The notes below the pieces were generated by a model that was not told the DNA's origin, made no database searches, and saw only the letters and a program-made list of their open reading frames with translations. This document shows, piece by piece, positions 22,166-33,377 of a stretch of 64,000 bases of DNA. The position numbers and the translations under genes are program-made. Origin of the DNA: Crambe crambe (taxonomy: Eukaryota > Porifera > Demospongiae > Poecilosclerida > Crambeidae); contig OZ004591.1 in NCBI GenBank assembly GCA_963924555.1, forward strand, positions 4,774,001 to 4,838,000, given 5' to 3'. Numbering within the stretch: the first letter of the stretch is position 1; every line of letters starts with the position of its first letter.

Positions 22166-22277
22166 GTTATTGTTTCTAGGTGCGCTCTGATTCATGTTTG
22201 TTGCATTTAAAAACCATGGTTATTGTTTCCAAGTGCGTGTTGAAGTAAGTTAAACAACTCCAGTGATTGGCTATAGT

Positions 22278-22439
22278 CTAAATAAGTTAGACACCTCGAC
22301 CAACGGGATCTACGGTCTGTTTAGAAACCTTCGGGCCCTTAGTAGCGCCCTCGCTGCGCTCGGGACGCTACAGCCCAGGGCTCTCAGGTTTCTAAATAGA
22401 CCATAGATCCCTTGGTCTCGTTATCTAACTATTATTTAG
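22278..22439. mobile_element. 162-bp foldback element
   Basis: The left arm (CTAAATAAGTTAGACACCTC, GGGATCTACGGTCTGTTTAG, AAACCT) pairs with the right arm (AGGTTTCTAAATAGACCATA, GATCCCTTGGTCTCGTTATC, TAACTATTATTTAG). The centre is GC-rich (GCCCTCGCTGCGCTCGGGAC) and itself palindromic. It is non-coding, probably a MITE. Confidence 0.75.
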
Positions 22440-23225
22440 CTAGTTCTCTACATTTTTAAAAGTTCTCGTTAATGATACTTAAGGCATTAAACACTGGTGT
22501 AAAGTGGCCGACTTGCAGAATATCTCACAATGAGCAGTAATTATGAACTTCAGTTTACTTCTACAGGATATACAGAGGCAGTTATAACATAGATGCCTGG
22601 TGGATCATGGAGCCGAGATGTCTAAAACAACCCCGAGTGTATCCTGTAGAAGTACTAACCCTTGGTTTATCTATGTTTACACTAGGGGGTGGGATACAAG
22701 CTCAACTGTCGTCTAACTGAAGATAGATGATGGCTTCTAACTTCTTGCCAGTGTTTATACTACAGGCAGTGTCTTTGATGTCCCCCATGCACTGTAGTAC
22801 AAATCACAATTTTAGCACACCTATAACAACTGACAAGACTACTATACTTATGACCTAATGTATTTGTGTATGCAGTGATCCATTGATGTGAATGCATGGT
22901 GGAGCTTACAGTCAGTCGTGGACTATGACACAAAATACAATCTATTAAACCATGATTCAATGGATGACTAAGCCACAAATTATTAACTTCATTTTAACAC
23001 TACTAAAAACACAATCACACTAGTTTCATTTCATCCATGCAGTTATGATAATTAATCCTTTATGTGTTTAAGATAAAAATGTTAGCTTCATAATGTTTGA
23101 AATAACACTTCAATTAGTTAATTTCATGACTGATTTCCATTTATTACTGGCCCTATATAACTTCATACATTTAAGCAGTCAGCACTAGTTTAAAAGTCCT
23201 CAGAGTACTTTGATGTGCTATTGCA
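22440..23225. other. Duplicated flank upstream of a transporter pseudogene
   Basis: This stretch matches about 52630-53435 nearly throughout, including the GCCGACTTGTGGAATA-like text, TATACTACAGGCAGTGTCTT and the last 250 bp before the start codon. No gene is seen. Confidence 0.65.
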
Positions 23226-24717
23226 ATGGACGGTCAAGTCAATGAACAGTCACCACTCTTGCAAGTTGCAGCTACCTCTATTCGTATGTCAGCTCATACC
23301 TACAACTTCTTTAAAATTGGCTGCATCAAGTCGAAATCGGACTTTTCTGGCATTAGTAGGTTATAACGTACTTAATCCAATGAACTCATGGATGCTATAT
23401 AATGTACCACAAAGTATCTCGAACTATAAAATAATTCTCATTTCAGTATGTGCAATTATTTTTTTCCGGTATTATGTTCATCTCACCCATGGCTGGTTTG
23501 CTTGCTGATATCAGATTTGGTCGCCACAAGACTCTGCGATGTAGTGCTTATATCACAGTTGTAGCTGGAAGTTATCTTACAATTTTTTGCATTCTTATCA
23601 TTGTTGCTAGCATTGTTACACCTCATCATATCCCAAGATACTCTTTTCAGGTTATTTGACTACTAATGCTATCAACTTTGGCATGGACCAGCTCCACAAC
23701 TCATCAACTCAAGATTCTATTCTCTTCGTGCACTGGTATGTGTGGCTTGACTATCTAAGTGTTCTGGTAACAGGAGTTTCATGGAGTCTTTTTCTTTATG
23801 ATAGAGACTATGATAATATGTTCAGTCTCTGTACCTATTGATTTTCGGCATCATTTCATTCCTCGTTATTGTGTCCATGTGTGCTGGTTCATTATAGATG
23901 AAGGTGGTTCATGATAGAACTTTGTAGAGTTAATCCTTACAAACTGGTGTACAGAGTTCTTAAGTTTGCCTGGCACCACAAGGTCCCTGTTCGTCGCAGT
24001 GCCTTCACCTACTGTGAAGATGAGTGGCCTTCAAGACTGGATCTCGGCAAAGAGAATTATGGTGGACAGTTCACTTTAGAGCAGGTTGAAGATGTCAAAA
24101 CTTTTCTTGGAATTCTGAAAGTATTGTTTTCCATTGTGCCATTATTCATGCTGCAAGTTGTGTCAGAATCAATGCTTCCTCGATTTGCAATGCATTTATT
24201 GTTTAAGTCTCCTGGAAGGCATATGATACATAATGAAGGAATAGTTCACTATCTATTTCTCAGCAGTGGTTTGTTGTCTCCCCTGCTAGTTGTGGTCTCT
24301 CTCCCTCTTTACCTCTTTTTGCTTCGTCCATTCATTACATATCACATTCCAGGGTTGCTGAAGACTATCCTGAAAAGGATAGGAGTAGGGCTGCTTCTGA
24401 TCATACTATCTCTTCTTTGTGCCCTTGCTATGGATGTGGTCGTACATGAAAGAAACAGCAATCAGTTATGCATGTTTTCTCCAAATCATACAGCAAATTT
24501 AGTCAATGAGTCTACCTCATACAGGCCACGTTTGTATCAAAATGTGTACTTCTTCGTTTCTCAGCATGTACTTTCTGCACTGTACAACATGCTTATTGAC
24601 ATTGCAGTACTCGAGTTCATTGCTTCCCAAAGTCCTCACGTTTGGGTGGCTAAGAACTACAAGCATCGAGCAAGAGATGAACCATCTTTCATACATCAGT
24701 ATGCCGAAGAGTATTAG
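23226..24717 (+). pseudogene. Transporter copy with multiple deletions
   Basis: The copy starts with the normal MDGQVNEQSPLLQVAATS codons. A deletion near 23338 removes the codons for AIVVLFW, and a frameshift follows at about 23465. A deletion at about 23650 fuses SFQVI to a stop just before the TTNAINFGMDQL codons. Another shift is near 23830 and 23895. The last open frame (23911-24717) is long but lacks helices 11-12: SQSP is joined directly to HVWVAKNYKHR. Its closest relative is the pseudogene at 53436, with the same GGQFTLEQ loop. It is not functional as a 12-helix carrier. Confidence 0.9.
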
Positions 24718-25899
24718 CTACTTGAATTAAAGATGAATAACTGGTTTTTAGCTATGTGTGAATACTAATGTATATTAATGGTTATATAGATTTGTTCTTT
24801 CATAGTGTAAAATGTTCATAGATTATCCACGATATTGGCAGATATCAGCTCTTTAGGTGGCACTGCATGGGCTGCATTGGCAGGTTACCTCTGTATCCAG
24901 TAGGTCTTTAATCAGTAGAATACACAAACATAGACTAACACATTGAGAAGAATTAGATACCAGTATAAAGGTCATAGTGTGTGATGTAATAATAATTGTC
25001 CACCTAATTATTATCCGCTACAAGTTAGAGTACATAGAACATTCTACCACAACCTCTATGCAATAAATATAGTAGGTTGGTATGCTTGATAACATAATGT
25101 GAATAGTAAAGCTTACCATACGTACTATGCAGGCTAATTCAATGCACACTATAGCTAATGAGTAACCTAATGCATTAATATTTTAGGCCAACTCAAAATT
25201 ATATAGTTCACACGTAGCTGCATCCATGTATATTTACATCCATACTTAGGTTGGCCTTGTTACACTTTCAAGAACAACTTCACTGTAATTACTGGCATGC
25301 TATGTGATAAATGAAACAGTTTGGTACTATACAGTACATCAATTGCTTGAAATACTAGGTAGCTAAATGCTCCAGTTGAGCGAGCAAAGCTCACCAGCTT
25401 GTGTTCTTTTATAGTTAGCTATGTATATATTTTTCATTTACCAGTTGGAGATAATAGCTATGTTTGTGAAAGATTTAGCAGTAGCTAATACTGTTTACAG
25501 AACATGACTATAGTGCTGTTAATATAGATGAAATTTTACAACTAACTTACATGAAATTATAGCTACGAATTTGAATCTGGATCTAAAATTTACTGCTTCA
25601 ATTGCTCTGACTCGTCATAGGTCTTCAAATGAACCCATGTTTCACGTATGTAGCTATGGATTAATGACAAAATAAAGCAGATTAGTGCTTTCTGTCAATT
25701 TCATTACAGAGGGGTGGCAAGGCCACCAGCCACCAGATCTTTCCATGCACAACCTATACTACTATGCTGGCTAACTCCAACTGTTACGTATCATAATATT
25801 AAATCATCTTTAATGTTACAGCCACATGCAGTCTCCATGTGATTTATAAAGCTACGCTTTCAAGAATAACTCTCCATTATGTAAAGAGTTGTAGGTATA
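24718..25899. other. Duplicated downstream flank, no gene seen
   Basis: About 24780-25330 matches the 3' flanks at 47400-47960 and 51790-52320 (CATAGATTATCCACG, GATATCAGCTCTTTAGG, CATTCTACCACAACCTCTAT). Short conserved TTTCAAGAACAA blocks lie at about 25263 and 25858. The rest is unique and shows no gene. Confidence 0.6.
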
Positions 25900-25965
25900 A
25901 GGTGACTTACGAATAGAACTTGTAAGAGTCATGATTGTTCATTGATTTGACCGTGTATATCAAAA
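25900..25965 (-). pseudogene. Antisense relic of transporter N-terminus
   Basis: On the minus strand the bases recall GGTCAAATCAATGAACAATC, the start of the family coding region, then ACTCTTACAAGTTCTATTCG and the codons for RKS. It is too short and altered to be anything but a remnant. Together with the inverted copy at 26793-27945 it shows local inversion. Confidence 0.55.
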
Positions 25966-26069
25966 GCTAGTTGTAAATTCTAGTTAGCCTATGCTATTGT
26001 TTGTCCACTTTAATCGAAGATGGTTGATTAGGAATTAAATAGAGGTAAACTCTCTAGTTTCCATTCTCT

Positions 26070-26290
26070 GCTTAAATAGTTGCACTTTCTTGGACTTTTT
26101 TTGGCATTGCATGGTCTTAATCCAATGAATCTTGCTGTTACTCATTACTACATAATATATAGCAGTGTTTTATCATATCATGTTGACCACTAATGCTATA
26201 GCTAACTTTTGCATGGATCAGCTTCCATGACTCCATCATCTCAGGCTTCATACACTGGTATATGTCAGGCTTAACTATTCAACAACTAAC
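26070..26290 (+). pseudogene. Decayed transporter relic
   Basis: Short patches recall the helix 1 codons (TTCTTGGACTTTTTTTGGC, LNPMN) and then the NAINFGMDQLHD region written as TGCATGGATCAGCTTCCATG. The same eroded pattern recurs at 59000-59290, so the decay predates the duplication of this stretch. Confidence 0.6.
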
Positions 26291-26419
26291 AACTCCAGAT
26301 TCAGGTTCTATGAACACCTTCATTTATACTTGATGAATGAAGAATGACATAAATAATATAGAATAAAAGACCTATGTCTACATCATAAGGAAAAAGACTC
26401 GATGGAACTCCAGTTACCA

Positions 26420-26620
26420 AGAGGAGGGGGGTGGTCAAAGAGTGCCAGTGGTACCAATGTACGGAAACTGAACACCAAGTCAAAGATTTTAATGAAAGCT
26501 AAAAAGGCCAAGAAAAGTGGAATTCTTGGAGCAAGGAGGATTGACCCAATGTTTTATTCTGGCTCTGCTAAGGAGTCCAAACTACAGCCTCAGACCAAAT
26601 CCAGTCCGGCCATCGCTCCA
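26420..26620 (+). other. 201-bp insertion with an unbroken reading frame, origin unknown
   Basis: Duplicate flanks at 55940 and 59410 run straight through CCAGTTACCATATAATAATT or a similar text. Here that text is split by exactly 201 bp, a multiple of three, with no stop in one plus frame. The frame reads RGGGWSKSASGTNVRK, LNTKSKILMKAKKAKKSG, ILGARRIDPMFYSG and KLQPQTKSSPAIA: basic, low in hydrophobic residues, less AT-rich than its surroundings. It may be a captured piece of cDNA or exon. I do not recognise the protein. Confidence 0.5.
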
Positions 26621-26792
26621 TATAATAATTATACTGAGAAAAATTAACCTGTCCAGTGAAAAGCCTTCTAGTTAGCTATAAGTCATCATGACATCAGACA
26701 ATTAGCTTTGTAGAAACAAGGGGTTAACTCTGTGTGTTTAGCTACATCATCTGTTTATGATTGTTTAGATACACCATTTCAGTTTAATTCAA

Positions 26793-27945
26793 TAGGTAGT
26801 GAGCAATTCCTTCAATACGTACGTATCATATGCCCATAATTATGTAAAGAATTATTTCCAGAAGGCTTAAAAAATAAATTATGGTGCACTGCAAATTGAG
26901 TAAGTGATGACTCTGATATAAATTGCAGCATGAATAATGGCACAATGGAAATTAATACTTTGAAGATCCCCAGGAAAGTTCTGACATCTTTGACCTGTTC
27001 TACAGTAAAAGGTCCACCATATTTCTGTTTGCCGAGATCCAGTCTTGAAGGCCACTCATCCTCACAGTAAGTGAAGGCACTGCAACGAACAGGGATCTTG
27101 TGGTGCCAGGCAAACTTGACAACTCTGTACACCAGTTTGTAAGGATTAACTCTACCACCTGATTCTATCGAGAACCACCATCGTCTGTGACGAACCGCAC
27201 ACATGGACACAATAAGGAGGAATGAAAAGATGCCAAAAATCAGTATATACAGAGAAAGACTGACAATTCTGATTTCATCCACATAGTCTAGATACCAAAA
27301 ATCATGAAAGTAAAGACTCCATGGGACTCCTGTTACAAGAAGACTTAGATAGTTAAGCCACACATACCAGTGCACAAAGAGAATAGAATCTTGAGTTGAT
27401 GAGTCATGGAGCTGGTCCATGCCGAAGTTGATAGCATTAGTAGTCAATACAATGGAACTTGTTATAAGCACACCAATAGTTACAAAGAGAAGAGTAATTC
27501 CTGCGACAAACAGAAAAGGGATTCTTAGGAAGTAATGAGGTGTAGCAATGCTAGTAACTATGGTAGACACCAAGCAATATATAGAAAGAAAACTCATGAC
27601 TGCAAGTGTGATGTAAGAACTACATCGCACAGTCTTGTAGCGACCAAATTTGATATCGGCAAGCAAGCCAACCATGGGTGAGATGAACATAATACCAAGG
27701 AAAAAAATAGTTGATACCAAAATGCCAATAATTTCATAGTCTTTCAATCTTTGTGATGTATATATCATCCCTTGATTCACTTGATTAAGTATGCTATAAC
27801 CTACCAATGGCAAAAAAGTCCAAAAAAGTACCACTATAGCGGATTTTGACTTAATGCAGCCAATTTTAAAGAAGTTGTAGGTATGAGCTGACTTACAAGC
27901 AGCAACTTGTAAGAGTGGCGACTGTTCATTGACTTGACTCTCCAT
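26793..27945 (-). pseudogene. Inverted, 3'-truncated transporter copy
   Basis: Read on the minus strand this is a clean start (MESQVNEQSPLLQVAACKSA) with the family marks VGLLADIKFGRYKT, INFGMDQL and SRLDLGKQKYGG. A 4-bp duplication (ACGT) near 26818 then shifts frame after HMIR and ends the protein at 377 residues. Homology continues in the shifted frame for about 25 bp and stops at about 26793, inside helix 8. The rest of the gene (helices 8-12) is absent. It is closest to the plus-strand genes at 56249 and 59625 (shared NQVNQG, YTSQRLKDYE). The segment just beyond the break matches the 5' flank of 56249, marking an inversion junction. Confidence 0.9.
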
Positions 27946-29570
27946 TGCAATAGTACTCTTGAGACTCTTGAACTACAGATTGGAGACACCACCAGAAGCT
28001 GAGGCATCGTCAGCATACCATGCCTGTTGAACATCACTGGGGAGACTGTAAAGCCACTGCGCGTACGCGTACAGATTTCTGCGATTTCGCACGTTTTTGT
28101 GTTGATGCATTGCGCGTATTTTGTAGCGCGATAAAAGGAGTTGAAAGGAGTTGATAGCGTAATAACGCGCGATTATCGTTAGATTGTGCGCTATTTCGCG
28201 CTAAGTTCTACACGGGTACTGTACACATTAGCCATCCCTACTTGCCTTTTTTATTTAGAATAAAACCTCTTTTTTCGCTGTGCCCTCTTTTTCTTTGCCG
28301 ATGCCTTAATTATTGTAATGTATAAGGATAGATAGATAATAATATAGCTATAAAAATAATGAATTGTTGTTATTGTTTTAAATAGTGTTCAAAAAAGTTC
28401 AGCAACAAGAGAGTGAACTTCAGTCAAGTAACCCCTTACCCATCACCAATATTACCAAACTATGAGCTAACTATTCCTACTTCACTCCCATGACAGGCCA
28501 AGATGATAAAGGGAGTGAAGTAGGAATAGTTAGCTCGTAGTTTGGAGTAGAAGAGTAGAAAGAGTAGAAGGTAGTATATTATAGCTTGAATAGTCCAAGT
28601 AGCTACAATAGTTCCATTCATAGATAGGCTTGATGTAGGGATGATAATAAATCATCTTTCCACAATTTCTTCCCCTGTTTGTACAGTTTTTTTTGTCGTC
28701 CCTACATCACCTTTCTTTTAATGTTTTTTCCCTTATAATAGCTACTTATAAGCTATATATTAACATTACTATTATAGGCATACACAGCAAAGCTTTGCTT
28801 CTCTTTCTCATCCTTGCCTCCCTTACCTTCTTCAATACCTTCAACTTTTTCTTCAATCTTTTGTTTTCACCACCCTCATCCTCATCTTCACTGCTTAGTG
28901 GTGGTGACACATCATCTACCAATACCTATTGATTGATATTAATCAACACAATAGTCATTCTATTATCATATTATTTGCACCTTGGTAACACTTTATCAAT
29001 TTCCTCCTCATTCCTTGGATCTATTGTGCCCTATATTATCCTGTCTTTGTACTCTAGTCGACCCTTTTCCTCTTTTTAATTATTATGAGTGTCGGTACTT
29101 AGCTAATGCGGTTGCGGCAGATCATTACAGTCAGATTTCCTATTTTTAACTATCTATGTATGACAATAATTGTGAGGTTAGTTCACTAGGTACTTGAGAT
29201 CCGCTATGTGGCTTGTCATCTTCAATAGTACTATTACAGTAACACATCTATCTGAGTGGCAGAATAGTCTAGTAAGGGTGAAGGACTGTGTTACTGTCCC
29301 CATGTACGTATAACCATATGTACTGATGAGAGTGCCAATTTACAATACCACACTGTAATGGCTTTACAGTGGCCATTATGAGGACAACCTGTAATTATGA
29401 TCATTGAACTAATTTGCTCACAAGATGTCAATATTCAATTTTGAAGGGCAGAATGCTGAGGTTCTTACCAATATTTTTCTGAAATGCCCTGTCATTTAAT
29501 TTTGTTTGCATGTCAACACATTACCTTCACAGGTTCACATTGCACTTCATGCTTTGTTGGTACCCTAAAA
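27946..29570. other. Intergenic stretch, no gene seen
   Basis: The first 40 bp are the usual 5' leader of the inverted transporter copy. About 28050-28210 is unusually rich in CG dinucleotides for this window. A hairpin is annotated at 28455-28545. A small pyrimidine-rich frame at 28693-28932 is composition-driven and not convincing. Confidence 0.55.
28455..28545. repeat. Near-perfect inverted repeat, about 35-bp arms
   Basis: The left arm CCAAACTATGAGCTAACTAT plus TCCTACTTCACTCCC pairs with GGGAGTGAAGTAGGA plus ATAGTTAGCTCGTAGTTTGG, with a loop of about 21 bp. One mismatch (ATGAG against CTCGT) is visible. It is non-coding. Confidence 0.85.
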
Positions 29571-30086
29571 TTATCAGAGAGTGCGGTAGCACTCTCTATG
29601 TAGGGATGACTCGGACGGCCGCGTGCGCCGCCTATAGACTAATACTAAAGTGAAATTCTAGTTCTCCCACTTAGACCTAACAAAAGCTACTGTGAATGAT
29701 TATCCAGCCTACTAGAGCCTACTACAATGTGCAGACCAAGTTTCAGGACCAGGGAGCTTACCGTTTCAGAAATACGGCAAGCAGGTAAATCGCTATATTC
29801 TTCTTCTTCTCTATTATTATTATTATTATTATCAGAGAGTGCGGTAGCACTCTCTATGTAGGGATGACTCGGACGGCCGCGCGCGCCGCCTATAGACTAA
29901 TACAAAAGTGAAATTCCAGTTCCCCCACTTAGACCTAACAAAAGCTACTGTGAATGATTATCCAGCCTACTAGAGCCTACTACAATGTGCAGACCAAGTT
30001 TCAGGACCAGGGAGCTTACCGTTTCAGAAATACGGCAAGCAGGTAAATCGCTATATTCTTCTTCTTCTCTATTATTATTATTATTA
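29571..30086. repeat. Two tandem copies of a 258-bp unit ending in (TTA)n
   Basis: Each copy starts TTATCAGAGAGTGCGGTAGC, passes through the GC-rich GACTCGGACGGCCGCG and GTTTCAGAAATACGGCAAGC and ends in a CTTCTTCTTCTC / TTATTATTATT tract. The copies differ at only a few positions. The junction lies in the TTA tract, which suggests unequal exchange or slippage. Confidence 0.85.
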
Positions 30087-30110
30087 TTATTCTTCTTATT
30101 ATTCTTCTTA

Positions 30111-31745
30111 GACAACCATATCTCTCGAACCACTCAAGCTACAGCTATGATTTCTGGACAAATCCACTCCAAATTCTACCAACTACGATCTTTTCTACTC
30201 GTTGATCCTCGAAAGAGTCGATGAAAAAGGAGACACTAAGGAGCACAGCACTCGACTAATTCAATTAGGAAGCCATCTTTTCTATAATACGCATGCGCAT
30301 GTATTTGATATCCAATTATTCGAAATTATAATATTATTCAGCTGCCTCTAGCTAGCTAGCTAGCTATATGTAGCTAGAATAGTGATGATGATGATAGACT
30401 ACTGTATCGACTCGGGGATTTAGATTCAACAAGGTAGACTCTATTTCAGCATCTTCTACCTCCACCTTGACTCGTTGATAATGATTGGGCTGGTATGCTA
30501 TTGGAGAACTATTCTTCTTTCATCTGTCCCTGCATACACATAGAAGAATGAACTCTATACATAGCTAAAACCATAAAAGAGAGGAAAAAAGACCAGGAAC
30601 AAGTAAGGGAAAAAGCATTTCGTGAAATGAAAAAAAGATGTAGGGATGACCACTGCTCAAAAAAGTAAGGAAACAAGAAGGATGGAAATGGGATCAATCT
30701 TTGTTCTGTATATCCAGCCAACAATCCCTACATATACGTCAGGTAACTTCAGATTATAGTGTAGTAATGTGTGTATATGTAGGGATTGTTGGCTGGATAT
30801 ACAGAACAAAGATTGATCCCATTTCCATCCTTCTTGTTTCCTTACTTTTTTGAGCAGTGGTCATCCCTACATCTTTTTTTCATTTCACGAAATGCTTTTT
30901 CCCTTACTTGTTATTATTATTATTATTATTATTCTTCTTCTTAGACAACCATATCTCTCGAACCACTCAAGCTACAGCCATGATTTCTGGACAAATCCAC
31001 TCCAAATTCTACCAACTACGATCTTTTCTACTCGTTGATCCTCGAAAGAGTCGATGAAAAAGGAGACACTATGGAGCACAGCACTCGACTAATTCAATTA
31101 GGAAGCCATCTTTTCTATAATACGCATGCGCATGTATTTGAATATCCAATTATTCGAAATCATAATATTACTCAGCTGTCTCTAGCTAGCTAGCTAGCTC
31201 TAGCTCTGGATAATGATGATGATAGACTACTGTATCGATTCGGGGATTTAGATTCACCACGGTAGACTCTATTTCAGCATCTTCGACCTCCAAGTATGGC
31301 TCAACAACACAACACCTTGACTCGATAATGATTGGGCTGGTATTGGAGAACTATTGGAGAACTTCTTTCATCTGTCCCTGCATACACATAGAAGAATGAA
31401 CTCTAATCATAGCTAAAACCATAAAAGAGAGGAAAAAAGACCAGGAACAAGTAAGGGAAAAAGCATTTCGTGAAATGAAAAAAAGATGTAGGGATGACCA
31501 AAAAAGTAAGGAAACAAGAAGGATGGAAATGGGATCAATCTTTGTTCTGTATATCCAGCCAACAATCCCTACATATACGTCGGGTAACTTCAGATTATAG
31601 TGTAGTAATGTACGTATATGTAGAGATTGTTGGCTGGATATACAGAACAAAGATTGATCCCATTTCCATCCTTCTTGTTTCCTTACTTTTTTGAGCAGTG
31701 GTCATCCCTACATCTTTTTTTCATTTCACGAAATGCTTTTTCCCT
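30111..31745. repeat. Two tandem copies of an 833-bp foldback-bearing repeat
   Basis: Copy 1 starts at 30111 and copy 2 at 30944, both with GACAACCATATCTCTCGAAC. Each unit contains an AGCTAGCTAGCTAGCT run, a GATGATGATGATAG-like tract and a large inverted repeat. In copy 1 its arms (about 30580-30740 and 30775-30910) carry GATGTAGGGATGACCACTGC, GGATGGAAATGGGATCAATC and their complements. Copies end at a (TTA)n tract. A third copy lies inverted at 61745-62480. Confidence 0.85.
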
Positions 31746-33377
31746 TATGTAAATTGGTTTAGGTCACAACATGAATTAGTGTATAATCCATATATATCAC
31801 ACGTATGTATATCCATGTATATCACACTGCCTTCTTCTCCACTTGGCAAAGCTTGATTTAAGTCAAACTTAGCAACTAAAAGGATGGGTCTAACAAGTTC
31901 TAATTAAACGTATGTAATTCACTCCGTACCTACTACAAAATTTATACGGCATGCAAAATTCGTGCGGGGTTACGTACGATTGCTCTTGTATTGATTCTGT
32001 AGTGTTCTTAAAGTTTCATTGGCCATAGCACAATGCTGCATCCTGTATTATGTGGGAGGTTTGGCTACAGGCTATCAAATCTTCTATAGCAAGTAACACT
32101 CTATCTCAACACTCTGTTAAATTGAATGGCTACTCAACAGTAAAATGTAGTTAGCACATAATGAAGTTCCTAGAGAATCCATATTGCATCATTGACCATG
32201 TATCATAGCTAACTATAGTTAATTCTCTTCATGGATCAGATTTTGATTCATCAGGAATGAACGTGTGCCACTCACCTTTCCAGTATCCTGTGACATCACA
32301 TGTTATGCACATACTCTCTCACATTATCATAATATGTTTCAATGCTATGGTTAAATTGTGTCATTGAAATGCTTTCTATGCTATTTCCTTCTTATGATGT
32401 AAAGCTTTCATTGAAAGTCTTCTGACCCATCACGGGCTATACGTAACTTCATTCTATAAATGAGAGACAAAGGGTCACAGTTGATACAACACTCTGTGAT
32501 CACTAGGTAGTGAAGAGGCATTATTACTTACTGCAGATGAAAATGGTCTCACTCGTCTTCTGGATAACATAACCCCTATGATGACTCCACAACCGTTAAG
32601 GCGAGAGTTAACTGGACAGCATTAACAACGTCCATACCCATCTCACAAGAGCAGTTCCTCATAAGGCGGTATTTCTGGCATTATTCAATGTCGGCCTCGG
32701 ACGGACTTCTTCACTAGTGGGCGGGGACACTCTTTTAGGTTTAAAGGTCATCACTATGTAAAGGTATTAGTGGCATAGCTATGTTTATTTGATGACATAA
32801 CTAACTAATCAAGACGCTCACATGTAAATTCTAACAGCACACACATCCTATCTCTTCTATATCCTCTGGTATACCATGTAAAATCACTCCCTCCTGTGAC
32901 TACTAGTTTGGCTAATTCATCTGAAACCACAAGTCAGTGCACAAGAAAGCTTCAGCTGTACTCATCCCTTCTTGTTTGGTATTTGACTTGTCATAACTTT
33001 ATAGCTATGTACCAACATTATTATAGTCTTAAAGGTTCATGATAGAACCTGAATCTTAATGAACTGGTGTACAGAGTCATAATATCATGAGGCTATCATA
33101 CAACAGTTTAATCGAGGGTCCAGTGAGTAGTGCAAAGCATTATGAGTTACACTGTATCCTAACAGCAAGCTTTTTTAGCTCTGCTATGTAAGTAGGTACA
33201 TGCAAGCTTTTAACTGTGAGCTGAAAAGTGAGCATGTTAAATGTAGCTATTATGATTAAACTAGCTATAGTTATACATACGTACATAGCATGACTGGTTT
33301 TCATAATTACATAACTAGTCCATTGCAGCAAACCACACAGTCTGTAATAGTTTGATAGTCTCAAGCATACTTTTGCA
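31746..33377. other. Intergenic stretch with duplicated segment and a transporter relic
   Basis: About 31980-32890 matches 8780-9180 with an extra insert (about 32180-32760) that resembles nothing else here. Near 33020-33085 a few codons recall the RWFMIE / NPYKLVYRV region of the transporters, too eroded to translate. The last 30 bp form the usual leader (CTCAAGCATACTTTTGCA) before the next gene. Confidence 0.55.

Larger units (their letters stand above)
18815..22179 (+). mobile_element. Ginger-like DNA transposon remnant with inverted GGTCCCC arrays
   Basis: The outer ends are inverted: CTAGCAACGCATCGCGGTGG then CCTGTCAC on the left, and on the right the reverse complement of CTAGAAACAATAACCGTGAC then CTGTCAC. 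Inside each end is an array of GGTCCCCC-containing units. Between them lie exons for an H2C2 integrase zinc finger, a Ulp1-type protease tail and a PHD finger. The catalytic DDE core is not found, so the copy is a deletion derivative. H2C2, Ulp1 and PHD domains are features I associate with Ginger elements; the class assignment is inference. No clear target duplication is visible. Confidence 0.7.

Noticed and set aside
28693..28932. 79-codon Leu/Phe/Ser-rich frame, possible membrane peptide
   Set aside because: Pyrimidine-rich composition explains it; no start context, no duplicate and no splice signals.
29945..30224. Leu/Asn-run frames on both strands near the TTA tract
   Set aside because: They are translations of the (TTA)n and CTTCTT microsatellites inside a repeat.
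32470..32760. Insert of unique sequence with slightly higher GC, considered as a gene fragment
   Set aside because: No open frame of useful length and no motif on either strand.
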